Below, piece by piece: positions 1 to 9,358 of a stretch of 64,000 nt of DNA. The stretch covers positions 2,852,001 through 2,916,000 of the forward strand of contig NZ_JASE01000005.1 of assembly GCF_000622325.1 (NCBI RefSeq), given 5' to 3'. The stretch's first letter is position 1; each line of letters opens with the position of its first letter. This DNA comes from Sulfitobacter geojensis. Lineage in GTDB: Bacteria; Pseudomonadota; Alphaproteobacteria; Rhodobacterales; Rhodobacteraceae. A program made the position numbers and the translations under genes. The notes under the pieces were generated by a model that saw only the letters and a program-made list of their open reading frames with translations, was not told the origin of the DNA and did no database searches.

Positions 1-1971
1 GATGCGTCCGACACTGAAGTGGCCGCGGTAGCGCCGGTCGCCCACGAAGCCACCGCAGAAGACGCAGCGGTTGCAGCCCCCGTTGCCCCAGCCAAGCCAG
101 AGACCGCCGCGCAGGACTTTGTCGAAGACGAGAACGACATCGTACCTGGCCAAGCCGACGCCGATGTCGAAGCTTTCTTTGCAGACAGCTCCCATGCGTT
201 GGGTGACACGTCGGACATGGATCAAGACGCCGTTGAAGCCGTGACCGCGCCCGTTGAAGTTGCGAAACCCGCCGCCCCCGCACCTGACAGCATCGCCGCA
301 AAATTGCAGCGCATCCGCGCCGTTGTTGCCCAGCATGAAGAAGAAGCCGACGACGAAGACGACTATCTTGAAGATGAACATGCCGAAGCAGATACGTCCG
401 AGGAGGCATCTGTCACAGCCGATGCAGTGATCGCAGACGCCGCCGCTGACCTCGAAGACGCGCTTGCGGCCGAAGAAGAGGACATTGAAGACGCGCAAAC
501 TGCGGCTGATATGGCCGATGAAACAGCCGATACAGCCGATGCGGTAATCGCAGACGCCCGCACCGACATCGAAGACGCGCTTGAGGCGGATGACACAGAT
601 GTTTTCGAGGAGGATAGCGCAGAGCTGTCCGAAGACGACGACGTCACCGCAATTCTGGGCCGCCTTGAAATGCTTGCCCATGACACAGCGGCCCCCACGC
701 CCGTCTCGAAAGACGCGTCCAAGGTGTTGCAAGACGTGCCGCTCGCACAAGTGGAAAGTGCAAGCGAGGAAGCGCGTGTCGAAGACAGCATCAGCAACCT
801 GTTCGAAGACGAAGCAGGGCTAGCTGATGAAACGGCGGACTCTTCCGAAGCGGCCAAGCCTGCACTGCGCAAAACGCCACGGGTGATCCTTGCCGAAGAT
901 CACAGCGACGACGTCGAAGACGCCTCGGCCGAGCCTGGGAAATCTGCACCACGTGCCCGCGTGATCAAGGTCAAGCGTGCCGATCTTGAAGCCGCAATTG
1001 ATAAGGGTGAGCTGGAAGAATACGGTGACGATACCGATACATCAGATGATGCAGATGCCATCGAAGATGTGGCGGAAATGGCTGACGAAGCCCAGCCCCT
1101 CACGACACCGAAGCTTGACGATATTGCGCCTTCGCGCGGCAAAAAGCGCTCCGCGCTTTCGCCAGAGGACGAAGCAGATCTGGCCCGCGAACTGGCCGAG
1201 CTGGAAGAAGACAACGCCGACGCACCTCAGGACCCGGACACCCCGACACGCGCTGCGCGCCGCGCAGATGTTGCCCGCCATACCCTGCCGGCGATTGACG
1301 AAAGCACCGAAACTGACGTGAACCGTCTGCTGGCTGAAACCGATCACCAGATGGATGAGCCCGAAAGCGCGACCCGTCGCGACGCCTTTGCCCACCTGCG
1401 GGCGGCCGTTGCTGCGAAAAAGGCTGATGTCGCCATGGGCGGTTCGGGTCAGGACGAAGAAGGCGACGGTGCCTACCGCGAAGATCTGGCCGAGGTGGTG
1501 CGTCCGCGCCGGCCGACCAGCACCGCCGCGCGCACCGAGCGCCCCGGCGATGCACGCCCCGCGCCCCTGAAACTGGTCGCCGAGCAACGCATCGACGTGC
1601 AAAAGCCGGTTGCGAATGCGGGTCCTGTTCGCCCCCGTCGCATCTCTGCCGCCGCCGAGGAGGCCCTGCCAGGCCCCGATGGCGAAAACTTCACCGATTT
1701 CGCGGCTGACATGGGTGCCACCACCCTGCCCCAGCTTTTGGAAGCGGCGGCGGCCTATATGTCCTTTGTCGAGGGGCGCGACCAGTTCTCGCGGCCCCAG
1801 CTGATGACAAAAGTACGTCAGGCGGGCGGACCCGACGGGTTCAGCCGCGAAGAAGGGCTGCGCTCTTTCGGCCAGCTTCTGCGCGCAGGAAAGATCGAGA
1901 AAATCAAAGGGGGTCGCTTTACGGTCTCTGACGAAATCGGCTATCGCCCTGACGAACGGGCTGCCAGCTAA
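1..1971 (+). CDS. Large acidic protein with conserved C-terminal domain (5' partial)
   Basis: The frame is open from the first base, so the true start lies upstream; 656 residues are visible. Most of the protein is a low-complexity Asp/Glu/Ala-rich chain with no membrane segment. It holds a 39-residue internal tandem duplication (each copy contains ADAVIADA and EDAL, encoded near 415-465 and 532-582). Only the last 95 residues look globular: an alpha-helical segment with SFVEGRDQFSRPQL followed by FSREEGLRSFGQLLRAGKI and a short strand, reminiscent of a winged-helix fold. The long acidic region suggests an intrinsically disordered linker. I do not recognise a characterised function; a scaffold or DNA/RNA-associated role is only a guess. 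A hairpin with a T-tract follows at 2001-2029. Confidence 0.75.
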   Translation, partial: DASDTEVAAVAPVAHEATAEDAAVAAPVAPAKPETAAQDFVEDENDIVPGQADADVEAFFADSSHALGDTSDMDQDAVEAVTAPVEVAKPAAPAPDSIAAKLQRIRAVVAQHEEEADDEDDYLEDEHAEADTSEEASVTADAVIADAAADLEDALAAEEEDIEDAQTAADMADETADTADAVIADARTDIEDALEADDTDVFEEDSAELSEDDDVTAILGRLEMLAHDTAAPTPVSKDASKVLQDVPLAQVESASEEARVEDSISNLFEDEAGLADETADSSEAAKPALRKTPRVILAEDHSDDVEDASAEPGKSAPRARVIKVKRADLEAAIDKGELEEYGDDTDTSDDADAIEDVAEMADEAQPLTTPKLDDIAPSRGKKRSALSPEDEADLARELAELEEDNADAPQDPDTPTRAARRADVARHTLPAIDESTETDVNRLLAETDHQMDEPESATRRDAFAHLRAAVAAKKADVAMGGSGQDEEGDGAYREDLAEVVRPRRPTSTAARTERPGDARPAPLKLVAEQRIDVQKPVANAGPVRPRRISAAAEEALPGPDGENFTDFAADMGATTLPQLLEAAAAYMSFVEGRDQFSRPQLMTKVRQAGGPDGFSREEGLRSFGQLLRAGKIEKIKGGRFTVSDEIGYRPDERAAS

Positions 1972-2000
1972 CGCCGGTCATCGATATTTAACGAGTAACG

Positions 2001-2029
2001 GGGGTCGCTTAAACCAAGCGGCCCCTTTT
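2001..2029 (+). terminator. Intrinsic terminator after the acidic protein gene
   Basis: A 10-bp stem (GGGGTCGCTT pairing with AAGCGGCCCC, one G-U pair) with the 5-base loop AAACC is followed by TTTTCTT. It lies 30 bases after the stop codon and ends transcription before the convergent DUF2842 gene. Confidence 0.8.
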
Positions 2030-2074
2030 CTTATGTCACGGGTGCGCCATGACCGGCAGCACGCTCTGATTTGA

Positions 2075-2296
2075 TCAGTTCTCCGCGTCGGGATCCGCTT
2101 GCCCGACCCCTTTAAAGATCCCTTTAAGCGGCAAGACCCAAACCACGCCAAGCACCACGTAAACAAGTAGCTCGACCAGAAGGGACGGCCGCTCGAACAA
2201 CGCGACGACATTGACCGCAACCACAATGTAAAGTGGCATTGCGACCAGCAATACCACCAGTGACCAGCGTCTGCGTGCTTTGTAACTCAGTGCCAC
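2075..2296 (-). CDS. DUF2842 family small membrane protein
   Basis: This is a 73-residue protein with the DUF2842 pattern: a basic start (SYKARRRW), a first membrane segment (LVVLLVAMPLYIVVAV), a short loop and a second segment (LLVYVVLGVVWVLPL) before a short acidic tail. The family is common in alphaproteobacteria and has no known function. I place the start at GTG 2296 because GGAGG lies just upstream. A TTG at 2311 would add five residues and overlap the purA stop. The gene directly follows purA on the same strand, so the two are probably co-transcribed. Confidence 0.8.
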   Translation of the reverse strand: MALSYKARRRWSLVVLLVAMPLYIVVAVNVVALFERPSLLVELLVYVVLGVVWVLPLKGIFKGVGQADPDAEN

Positions 2297-2307
2297 AGGG
2301 CCTCCAA

Positions 2308-3600
2308 TCAATCCGCGAAGGGGTCAGTCACCAAAATGGTGTCCTCGCGCTCCGGTGAGGTAGAAAGTAGCGCCACAGGGCAATCAATCAACTCTTCCAC
2401 CCGGCGCACATATTTAATGGCTTCCGCAGGCAAATCCGCCCAGCTGCGCGCCCCTTCGGTAGATTGGGACCACCCCGGCATCTCCTCGTAAATCGGCGTG
2501 CAACGCGCCTGTTGATCCGCCGCCGTCGGCAGATACTCAAGGTGCTGCCCATCCAACTCATAACCGGTACAGATTTTCAAGGTCTCGAACCCGTCAAGGA
2601 CGTCCAGCTTGGTGAATGCAATCCCGTTCACGCCAGAGGTCGCACAGGTCTGGCGCACCAGTACGGCGTCAAACCACCCACAGCGGCGCTTGCGTCCGGT
2701 GTTGGTACCAAACTCATGCCCCCGCTCGCCCAACCGCTGGCCGTCTTCGTCATCAAGCTCGGCCGGAAACGGTCCTTCGCCAACCCGTGTGGTATAGGCT
2801 TTGACGATGCCAAGCACGAAATCAATCGTCCCCGGACCAACACCCGTACCGGTCGCCGCCTGTCCCGCAATCACGTTGGACGAGGTCACGAAGGGATAGG
2901 TTCCGAAATCAATGTCCAGCAAAGACCCCTGCGCCCCTTCGAACAAAATGCGTTTGCCCGCTTTGCGCTTTTCGTTCAGCACCTTCCAGACCGGAGCCGC
3001 ATATTCAAGAATCGCCGGCGCAATCTCGCGCAGGCTTGCCAGCAGCGCGTCACGATCCACCGGATCAAGCCCCAGACCGCGGCGCAGCGCATCGTGGTGC
3101 ACCAAGGCGCGATCTACGCGCAATTCCAGCGTCGCATCATCCGCCAGATCCGCCACACGAACCGACCGGCGCCCGACTTTATCCTCGTAGGCAGGCCCGA
3201 TGCCCCGCCCCGTTGTCCCGATTTTCGCAACGGAATTTTGCGCCTCGCGCGCACGGTCAAGTTCACCATGGATCGGCAGGATCAACGGCGTGTTTTCTGC
3301 AATCATCAGCGTTTCAGGCGACACAACCACACCCTGCCCGCGAATCTGTTCGATTTCGCCCATCAGATGCCAAGGATCCAACACCACACCATTGCCGATC
3401 ACCGACAGTTTGCCGCCCCGCACGATCCCAGAGGGCAGCGCAGCCAGCTTGAACACTTCGCCGTCAATCACCAGCGTATGACCCGCATTATGCCCGCCCT
3501 GAAAACGCGCAATGACATCGGCGCGTTCCGACAGCCAGTCAACGATTTTGCCTTTTCCCTCGTCACCCCACTGGGCTCCGACAACAACGACATTGGCCAT
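2308..3600 (-). CDS. purA: Adenylosuccinate synthetase
   Basis: This is a 430-residue cytoplasmic enzyme that joins IMP and aspartate with GTP to make adenylosuccinate, the first committed step from IMP to AMP. The N-terminal GTP-binding signature [14 protein letters not shown] and the GHNAGHT motif (residues about 8-45) are intact, as is the C-terminal base-recognition part, and the length is normal. The start at ATG 3600 gives the usual [17 protein letters not shown] start and has AAAGGAAA upstream; the frame stays open further upstream without resembling the family. It is followed by the DUF2842 gene with almost no gap. Confidence 0.98.
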   Translation of the reverse strand: MANVVVVGAQWGDEGKGKIVDWLSERADVIARFQGGHNAGHTLVIDGEVFKLAALPSGIVRGGKLSVIGNGVVLDPWHLMGEIEQIRGQGVVVSPETLMIAENTPLILPIHGELDRAREAQNSVAKIGTTGRGIGPAYEDKVGRRSVRVADLADDATLELRVDRALVHHDALRRGLGLDPVDRDALLASLREIAPAILEYAAPVWKVLNEKRKAGKRILFEGAQGSLLDIDFGTYPFVTSSNVIAGQAATGTGVGPGTIDFVLGIVKAYTTRVGEGPFPAELDDEDGQRLGERGHEFGTNTGRKRRCGWFDAVLVRQTCATSGVNGIAFTKLDVLDGFETLKICTGYELDGQHLEYLPTAADQQARCTPIYEEMPGWSQSTEGARSWADLPAEAIKYVRRVEELIDCPVALLSTSPEREDTILVTDPFAD

Positions 3601-3786
3601 AATGCTTTTTCCTTTGCAGATATCCGCGCCCGTCATAGCGGCCGCGACCGTCCCGTGAAACCGCAAAACGCACCCCTACCCCTCTTTTTGGCTTTATATA
3701 CTGTCCGCACTCTGCACACGCGCCAACAGTGGACTTTTCCCACTCCGCCGCGCTAGGCAGTTTAAAACCGCAACAAGGACACTCCC

Positions 3787-4182
3787 ATGGGCTTTATCCT
3801 GCGCTGGCTTTGCGCCTTTCTTCTGCTGGCCGCCACCTTCAACCCGACCGAATACAACTATGTCACTTGGGTCCGCAGCTATGGCAGTGCCAACCTATCC
3901 ATTGCCGTGCTTGTCGGGCTGATCCTTGGCATTGGCTATATCATCTATCTACGCGCCACTTTGCGGTCGATCGGCCTGGTGGGCATGGTGCTGGTTGTGG
4001 CGGTGGTCGGTGCCTGCCTTTGGGTGCTTTATGACTTCGGCGTGCTGCGGCTGGATAACCCCAGTCTGAACCTTTGGCTCGGGCTGTTGGCACTCAGCTT
4101 TGTCCTCGGCATCGGGCTCAGCTGGAGCCACGTGCGCCGGTCGCTGTCCGGTCAGGCCGATATGGATGATGTCGACGCCTGA
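3787..4182 (+). CDS. DUF6524 family integral membrane protein
   Basis: This is a 131-residue protein with four predicted membrane segments: near residues 3-18, 37-55, 62-82 and 95-113. It starts MGFILRWLCAFLLLAATFNP, has a YIIYLRATLRSIG loop and ends in the polar tail RRSLSGQADMDDVDA. This matches a small family I know as DUF6524 from Rhodobacteraceae and related groups, with no assigned function. An AAGGAC-like ribosome site precedes the ATG. It is transcribed divergently from purA and convergently to the nitrile hydratase operon. Confidence 0.8.
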   Translation: MGFILRWLCAFLLLAATFNPTEYNYVTWVRSYGSANLSIAVLVGLILGIGYIIYLRATLRSIGLVGMVLVVAVVGACLWVLYDFGVLRLDNPSLNLWLGLLALSFVLGIGLSWSHVRRSLSGQADMDDVDA

Positions 4183-4242
4183 ACAGGGGCATATAAAACG
4201 GGACGGCGGGCGGGGCGATTTGGCCTTTGGCCAAAAGCGGCG

Positions 4243-4557
4243 TCAGGCGTCGGCCAGTTTTACCGGCGCACCATGCGGTGTGCTCAGGTAGGCCGCTTCC
4301 CACGCATCGCGCAGAACACCAACCTCCGCAGGGGCCGCCATGCCAATTTCGGCCAAAAACCCTTCGAGGGTTTCCAGCCATGCCGCGAAATAATCCTCGC
4401 CGCCATTCAGCTCCCGCGCGACCCCGTGTTGCTTCAACGTTGCGCCGAACCGTTCGGCCCAAGCGCCCCATTCAAAATGCCCTGCTTCGTTCAAATGCAC
4501 GGTCAGGGCAAAAACCTGCGCATGCCAAGGCGCTTCAAAGACCGGTTCGGGTTTCAT
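4243..4557 (-). CDS. Nitrile hydratase accessory (activator) protein
   Basis: This is a 104-residue protein of the nitrile hydratase activator family. Such proteins resemble the N-terminal part of the beta subunit and act as metallochaperones for cobalt insertion into the alpha subunit. Visible family features are FEAPWHAQVFALTVHLNE at the N-terminus and WAERFGATL followed by YFAAWLETLEGFL. The start ATG 4557 overlaps the beta-subunit stop codon (ATGA), which indicates translational coupling. An in-frame start further upstream would sit inside the beta gene. It is the last gene of the three-gene operon. Confidence 0.88.
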   Translation of the reverse strand: MKPEPVFEAPWHAQVFALTVHLNEAGHFEWGAWAERFGATLKQHGVARELNGGEDYFAAWLETLEGFLAEIGMAAPAEVGVLRDAWEAAYLSTPHGAPVKLADA

Positions 4558-5231
4558 GGAGCCGCCGTCAGGTAGCTTTGCCACATATCCACAACAACCT
4601 CGTCATTGGGATGTTCGGGATGGGCCCATAATTCCGCAGCCGCAAACACCACCGCATAAAGCGGCTCGGGCGCTTCACCGCCACCATGCGCGTTGCTGTC
4701 AGGGAAAACGTGGCTGCCGTGCAGGCGCAAAATCCGCCCCCGTGCCCCGGCGGCATAAGACGGCAAACGTGTGTGCCCGCCGCTGACGTCCGCATTCTCC
4801 GCGAACTTGCGGGCAATCACCGTATCGCCAGCGACAAAGGCCGGTGCCACATTTGACGGGCGCTCTACCGGGCCGCCCTTGGCCAAAACGCCAGCCACAC
4901 GATCCGCAGTCAACTTGCGCGGTGACAGGGGACTGGGCGCAGGATCGACCGATCCCGCAAGCTCTTCACGGGTGATGACACCGGTCTGGGTCAGGACATT
5001 CGCCAGCCCGCCCAACCATTTTTCGTAATAGGAAAACCGCATGTAATCCTTGGGCGAGAGGGATTCGCGGGCATGGCGCGACATGTCCAGATTAAACGCC
5101 CCCACCGCCCCCGTGGCGACGGTCAAGGCCATTGCGCGCGGGTGCCAGTCGGCGTGAAACTTGATGTCCTCGGCTTCGGGTTCAACCGCGCCATCGCCAA
5201 ATCGGCCCCCCATGTCATGAAGGCGGCTCAC
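4554..5231 (-). CDS. nthB: Nitrile hydratase subunit beta
   Basis: This is a 225-residue beta subunit of nitrile hydratase, which hydrates nitriles to amides. Family features are the N-terminal [11 protein letters not shown], the [14 protein letters not shown] segment, [10 protein letters not shown], and the C-terminal SH3-like barrel with GDTVIARKF and [13 protein letters not shown]. Beta-subunit arginines that contact the metal claw are expected near the N-terminal third but I could not place them with certainty. It starts with GTG 5231 overlapping the alpha-subunit stop (GTGA) and overlaps the activator gene start (ATGA), so the three products are translationally coupled. Confidence 0.95.
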   Translation of the reverse strand: MSRLHDMGGRFGDGAVEPEAEDIKFHADWHPRAMALTVATGAVGAFNLDMSRHARESLSPKDYMRFSYYEKWLGGLANVLTQTGVITREELAGSVDPAPSPLSPRKLTADRVAGVLAKGGPVERPSNVAPAFVAGDTVIARKFAENADVSGGHTRLPSYAAGARGRILRLHGSHVFPDSNAHGGGEAPEPLYAVVFAAAELWAHPEHPNDEVVVDMWQSYLTAAP

Positions 5232-5845
5232 GGCTGACCCGCCAATCCGGTTCCAATCATGCTGTCGCGGCTGACCAGTGCCATCAGGGCTTCCTCGTCC
5301 ATGCCCTCTGTGCCGGCGGGGCGCTGCGGGATCACCAGATACCGCATTTCTGCGGTGCTGTCCCAGACCCGCACAGCCGTATCATCCGGCAAAACCACCC
5401 CGAATTCCGCCAGAACCTGGCGCGGTTCGCGCACCACACGGGCGCGGTAGGCGTCGGATTTATACCACCCCGGCGGAATGCCCAACAAGGGCCACGGATA
5501 ACAACTGCACAGGGTGCAGACGACCATGTTGTGCACGGTATCGGTGTTTTCCACCGCAACCATATGTTCCCCCTGACGGCCATAAAACCCAAGATCGGCC
5601 ACCACCGATGTGGCATCTTTCATCAAGGCGTCGTGAAACGCCGGATTGGACCACGCCCGCGCGACCACCCGTGCCCCATTGCGCGGGCCGATCTTGTTTT
5701 CGTAAGTGTCGATGATTTCATCCAGCGCGGCAGGGTCGATCAACCCTTTCTTGGTCAACAGGGTTTCCAACGCCTTGACCCGCAATGCAGGGTCGGAAGG
5801 CAAAAGCGCGTGCGGGTCATCGTGTGAAGCATGATCATGAGGCAT
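5228..5845 (-). CDS. nthA: Nitrile hydratase subunit alpha, cobalt type
   Basis: This is a 205-residue alpha subunit. The metal claw is seen as [12 protein letters not shown] with Cys110, Cys113 and Cys115. Thr rather than Ser at the second claw position (CTLC) is the accepted mark of cobalt-type enzymes; iron-type enzymes have CSLC. The three cysteines and the Ser normally ligate low-spin Co(III) after two cysteines are oxidised. I chose ATG 5845 (MPHDHASHD), the usual family start, with AGGG upstream; the open frame extends much further but is non-homologous. It is the first gene of the operon and is transcribed divergently from secG across 127 bp. Confidence 0.95.
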   Translation of the reverse strand: MPHDHASHDDPHALLPSDPALRVKALETLLTKKGLIDPAALDEIIDTYENKIGPRNGARVVARAWSNPAFHDALMKDATSVVADLGFYGRQGEHMVAVENTDTVHNMVVCTLCSCYPWPLLGIPPGWYKSDAYRARVVREPRQVLAEFGVVLPDDTAVRVWDSTAEMRYLVIPQRPAGTEGMDEEALMALVSRDSMIGTGLAGQP

Positions 5846-5972
5846 GGCGCGACCCTGCCCCAGCTTTCGCCCCTTGTCCATTTGCTTTTGCACGGATCGC
5901 CGCGTTCCTCCCTTGCCCCGCAGGCCAAACATGCATAGATAGCCGCAAACGCCAATCGAAAGCAGCCTACCC

Positions 5973-6332
5973 ATGGAAAATGTCGTTCTGATCATCCACC
6001 TTTTGCTGGCCCTCGGCCTGATCGCCGTTGTGTTGATGCAACGCTCCGAAGGCGGCGGCCTTGGCATGGGCGGCGGTGGCGGCGGTGCGGTTCCGGGCCG
6101 TTCGGCGGCAACGGCACTGGGCAAGCTGACATGGATTTTGGGTGCGGCCTTTCTGGTGACGTCGATAACGCTGACGATCATCGTGGCGCAGAAATCTTCC
6201 GGGGCGTCGGTCATCGACCGTTTGGGCGTGACACCACCGGCGGCGACACAGGACGACACATCGATCCCGTCGGGCGATCTGTTGCTGCCCCCATCGGACA
6301 GCGATGCGCCTTTGGTACCGCTTTCCGACTAA
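5973..6332 (+). CDS. secG: Preprotein translocase subunit SecG
   Basis: This is a 119-residue inner-membrane subunit of the SecYEG translocon. It has two membrane segments (about residues 4-21 and 50-71) separated by a Gly-rich cytoplasmic loop ([27 protein letters not shown]), the hallmark of the family. A longer acidic/proline C-terminal tail is typical of alphaproteobacterial SecG. It begins at ATG 5973 with a weak AAAGCAG ribosome site. pyrG follows after 178 bp with a strong hairpin between them, so the two are probably separate transcripts. Confidence 0.95.
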   Translation: MENVVLIIHLLLALGLIAVVLMQRSEGGGLGMGGGGGGAVPGRSAATALGKLTWILGAAFLVTSITLTIIVAQKSSGASVIDRLGVTPPAATQDDTSIPSGDLLLPPSDSDAPLVPLSD

Positions 6333-6352
6333 CCACAAACATCTAAACCTTG

Positions 6353-6394
6353 AGGCCAGTCCAAATTTCGCAACAGGATGTTGCGGGCTGGCCT
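6353..6394 (+). terminator. Compound hairpin after secG
   Basis: Outer arms AGGCCAG (6353-6359) and CTGGCCT (6388-6394) enclose a perfect inner stem CGCAAC/GTTGCG with the loop AGGAT. It lies 21 bases after the secG stop. Only a weak T-rich stretch follows, so it may be an inefficient terminator or a 3' stabiliser. Confidence 0.5.
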
Positions 6395-6423
6395 TGCTTT
6401 GCTGCGGCGAATCCTGCTATTCT
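6394..6423 (+). promoter_or_regulatory. Candidate pyrG promoter
   Basis: TTGCTT (6394-6399) and TATTCT (6418-6423) are separated by 18 bases and lie about 90 bases before pyrG. Both boxes are imperfect, so this is a weak prediction. Confidence 0.25.
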
Positions 6424-6510
6424 TAAATCCCGTGATGGTGCGGCTTTTAGGGCACGCCACCTGCGGAGATTCCGCATACATCTAAGAAATTCACGGGGGT
6501 CTTCGGGCAC

Positions 6511-8157
6511 ATGGCACGCTATATTTTCATCACCGGCGGTGTGGTTTCATCCCTTGGCAAGGGTCTCGCCTCTGCCGCGTTGGGTGCCCTGTTACAGGCC
6601 CGCGGCTTTTCCGTCCGGCTGCGCAAACTTGATCCTTACCTGAACGTCGACCCCGGCACGATGAGCCCGTTTGAACATGGCGAGGTTTTTGTCACCGATG
6701 ATGGTGCCGAAACCGATCTGGATCTGGGCCATTACGAACGTTTCACCGGCGTCCCCGCACGGATGACCGATTCCGTATCCTCCGGCCGGATCTATTCCAC
6801 CGTGCTGGAGAAAGAACGCCGCGGCGACTATCTGGGGAAAACCATTCAGGTGGTCCCGCATGTTACGAATGAAATTAAGGATTTCCTGAAGATTGGTGAT
6901 GACGAGGTTGATTTCATGCTCTGTGAAATCGGCGGCACCGTGGGCGACATCGAAGGGCTGCCCTTCTTTGAAGCGATCCGCCAGTTTTCCCATGACAAAC
7001 CGCGCGGCCAGTGCATTTTCATGCATCTGACCCTCCTGCCCTACCTTGCGGCCTCGGGCGAATTGAAGACCAAGCCGACACAGCACTCCGTCAAGGAATT
7101 GCAAAGCATTGGCATCGCGCCGGACATTCTGGTGTGCCGCTCCGAACAGCCGATCCCCGAGAAAGAGCGCGAGAAGATCGCTCTGTTCTGCAACGTGCGC
7201 AAGGAACATGTGGTCGCGGCCTATGACCTGAAATCCATCTACGAAGCCCCCTTGGCCTATCACGCGCAGGGGCTGGATCAGGCGGTGCTGGATGCCTTTG
7301 ACATCTCCCCCGCGCCAAAACCCGACCTGAACGTCTGGCATGACGTTTATGACCGTGTGCACAACCCCGAGGGCGAAGTGCGCGTGGCGATCGTTGGCAA
7401 ATACACCCAGCTTGAGGATGCCTATAAATCCATCGCAGAAGCCCTGACCCACGGTGGCATGGCCAACCGCGTCAAGGTCAAGGTCGAATGGGTGGATGCG
7501 GAAATCTTTGACAGCAGCGAAGACGTCGCCAGCCACCTTGAGGGATTCCACGCAATTCTGGTGCCCGGCGGCTTTGGCGAACGTGGCACCGAGGGCAAGA
7601 TCAAGGCCGCGCAATATGCCCGCGAACACAAGGTGCCCTACCTTGGCATCTGTCTGGGCATGCAAATGGCGGTGATCGAGGCGGCGCGCAATGTCGCCGG
7701 TGTCAAAACCGCAGGCTCGGAAGAGTTCGATCACGAGGCGGGCAAAAAACGTTTCGAACCCGTGGTTTACCACCTTAAGGAATGGGTGCAGGGTAACCAC
7801 AAGGTGGAGCGCAAGGTCGGTGACGACAAAGGCGGCACCATGCGTCTGGGTGCGTATGATGCAACCCTGACCCCCGGTTCGCGCGTTGCCGAAGCCTATG
7901 GCACCACCACTATCGACGAACGCCACCGCCACCGCTACGAGGTCGACATCGCCTATAAGGACCAGTTGGAAAAGGCCGGTCTGGCGTTTTCGGGCATGTC
8001 CCCCGATGGCAAACTGCCCGAAATCGTCGAATGGCCGGATCACCCGTGGTTTATCGGTGTTCAGTTCCACCCCGAACTGAAATCGAAACCCTTTGACCCC
8101 CACCCCCTGTTCAAGGATTTCGTCCGCGCCGCGAAGGACATGTCGCGGCTGGTGTGA
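6511..8157 (+). CDS. pyrG: CTP synthase
   Basis: This is a 548-residue enzyme that converts UTP to CTP using ATP and glutamine ammonia. The N-terminal synthetase domain (about 1-270) starts with [17 protein letters not shown], which carries the P-loop, and contains [13 protein letters not shown]. The C-terminal class I amidotransferase domain has the nucleophile Cys381 in GICLGMQ and the catalytic pair His520/Glu522 in FHPE. Length and motifs are normal. The frame is preceded by a 178-bp leader with a possible promoter, and the coding sequence is followed by a perfect 26-bp palindrome. Confidence 0.99.
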   Translation: MARYIFITGGVVSSLGKGLASAALGALLQARGFSVRLRKLDPYLNVDPGTMSPFEHGEVFVTDDGAETDLDLGHYERFTGVPARMTDSVSSGRIYSTVLEKERRGDYLGKTIQVVPHVTNEIKDFLKIGDDEVDFMLCEIGGTVGDIEGLPFFEAIRQFSHDKPRGQCIFMHLTLLPYLAASGELKTKPTQHSVKELQSIGIAPDILVCRSEQPIPEKEREKIALFCNVRKEHVVAAYDLKSIYEAPLAYHAQGLDQAVLDAFDISPAPKPDLNVWHDVYDRVHNPEGEVRVAIVGKYTQLEDAYKSIAEALTHGGMANRVKVKVEWVDAEIFDSSEDVASHLEGFHAILVPGGFGERGTEGKIKAAQYAREHKVPYLGICLGMQMAVIEAARNVAGVKTAGSEEFDHEAGKKRFEPVVYHLKEWVQGNHKVERKVGDDKGGTMRLGAYDATLTPGSRVAEAYGTTTIDERHRHRYEVDIAYKDQLEKAGLAFSGMSPDGKLPEIVEWPDHPWFIGVQFHPELKSKPFDPHPLFKDFVRAAKDMSRLV

Positions 8158-8179
8158 GCGAAGAAAAATCAATTTTCAT

Positions 8180-8205
8180 GCCGAAACTCTTGCAAGAGTT
8201 TCGGC
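8180..8205. repeat. Perfect 26-bp palindrome after pyrG
   Basis: The arm GCCGAAACTCTTG (8180-8192) is followed at once by its exact reverse complement (8193-8205). As RNA it gives a strong hairpin with a 4-base loop. There is no T-tract, so it is a possible terminator-like element or a copy of a dispersed palindromic repeat. Confidence 0.7.
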
Positions 8206-8226
8206 GCGCGCGACAAAAGGTGACGG

Positions 8227-9051
8227 ATGCTATCATACCAACACATCTATCACGCCGGCAATCTGGCAGACGTTCATAAACACGGGCTGCTGGCGTGGAT
8301 GCTCGACTATCTTACGCGCAAGGACAAACCGCTTACCTATATCGAAACCCACGGTGGGCGGGCGATTTACGATCTGACCGACGCGGCGGCGCGCAAAACC
8401 GGTGAAGCCGCGCAAGGCATCGAAAAGACACGCCACTGGTTCGGCCCCAAACACCCTTTTACACGCGTTTTGCAGCAGGTGACGGCAAGTGACGGGCCCG
8501 ACAGTTACCCCGGCTCCCCGCTGATCGCCGCATCATTGCTGCGCCCGACAGACAGCATTCATCTGGCCGAACTGCACCCACAGGAACACGCAGCACTGAC
8601 CTTGGCGATGTCGCCCTATCCCGCGAAAATCCATTTACGCGACGGGTTTGACATGGCCCACGGCCTGACCCCGCCCACCCCGCGCCGCGGATTGATGTTG
8701 ATTGATCCCAGCTATGAAATCAAAGACGACTACCTGACAATCCCGCGCCATATCGCCAAGATCACCCGCGCATGGAATGTCGGTATCATTGCCCTGTGGT
8801 ATCCGATCCTGACCAACAAAGCGCATCTGCCGATGCTGGACGCACTCAAAGCCAGCCATCCGCAAGCGATGCGCCACGAAGTCCGGTTTCCGCCTGCCCG
8901 CCCCGGCCACGGGATGGTGGGATCAGGGATGTTTGTGCTAAATGCGCCCTACGGGCTGGACGTCGAAGCCGGCAAACTCAGCCAGAAATTCAACACGCTT
9001 AAAGGGAGGCCGCCATGCCAAAGGGATACTGGATCGCAACGATGGACGTGA
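8227..9051 (+). CDS. rlmJ: 23S rRNA (adenine(2030)-N(6))-methyltransferase
   Basis: This is a 274-residue SAM-dependent methyltransferase for the exocyclic amine of A2030 in 23S rRNA. The family start LSYQHIYHAGNLADVHKH is intact, with a SAM-site motif ETHGGRAIYDL. The catalytic motif is read as D160-P-S-Y-E (usually DPPYE), so the second Pro is Ser here. The C-terminal GMVGSGMFVLNAPYGL is also typical. The last 37 bases overlap the next gene, and the C-terminal tail after KFNTLKG looks non-conserved, which suggests the stop drifted into the neighbour. Confidence 0.93.
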   Translation: MLSYQHIYHAGNLADVHKHGLLAWMLDYLTRKDKPLTYIETHGGRAIYDLTDAAARKTGEAAQGIEKTRHWFGPKHPFTRVLQQVTASDGPDSYPGSPLIAASLLRPTDSIHLAELHPQEHAALTLAMSPYPAKIHLRDGFDMAHGLTPPTPRRGLMLIDPSYEIKDDYLTIPRHIAKITRAWNVGIIALWYPILTNKAHLPMLDALKASHPQAMRHEVRFPPARPGHGMVGSGMFVLNAPYGLDVEAGKLSQKFNTLKGRPPCQRDTGSQRWT

Positions 9052-9308
9052 AAGATGCCGAGGTCTATGACAGCTACCGCGCCGCAAATGCCAAGCCTTT
9101 GGCCGACTATGGTGCGCGTTTTGTGGTGCGCGGCGGGACACAGGTACAGACCGAAGGGACATGGCGCAGCCGCACGGTCGCCATTGAATTCGCCAGCTAC
9201 GCCGATGCCATCGCCTGTTATGAAAGCGAAGCGTACAAGGCGGCCAAAGACATCCGCTTGCCAGTCGCCGACTGCAACATGGTGATCGTCGAAGGCTACG
9301 AGAACTAA
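9015..9308 (+). CDS. DUF1330 domain-containing protein
   Basis: This is a 97-residue protein with a ferredoxin-like (dimeric alpha/beta barrel) DUF1330 fold: GYWIATMDVKD, the YDSYRAANAKPLADYGARFVVRGG segment and a C-terminal MVIVEGYEN. The biochemical role of the family is not settled. It overlaps the end of rlmJ by 37 bases, with GGGAGG just before ATG 9015, so it is probably co-transcribed and translated from its own ribosome site. Confidence 0.9.
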   Translation: MPKGYWIATMDVKDAEVYDSYRAANAKPLADYGARFVVRGGTQVQTEGTWRSRTVAIEFASYADAIACYESEAYKAAKDIRLPVADCNMVIVEGYEN

Positions 9309-9358
9309 AGCGCCACAAAATCCACCACCGGTGGACCAATCTGTGCTAAGGTGCCGCC

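Noticed and set aside
2464-3756. 430-residue open frame opposite purA
   Set aside because: It lies wholly antisense to a clear purA gene and shows no domain pattern; it is a product of high G+C codon use.
4219-4235. TTTGGCC/GGCCAAA inverted repeat between convergent genes
   Set aside because: The loop is three bases and no T-tract follows on either strand, so a terminator is not supported.
6592-8172. 526-residue open frame opposite pyrG
   Set aside because: Antisense to CTP synthase, with no ribosome site or recognisable domain.
9015-9051. Overlap of rlmJ with the DUF1330 gene as a possible frameshift
   Set aside because: Both proteins are intact and the DUF1330 start has its own ribosome site; it is an ordinary overlap.
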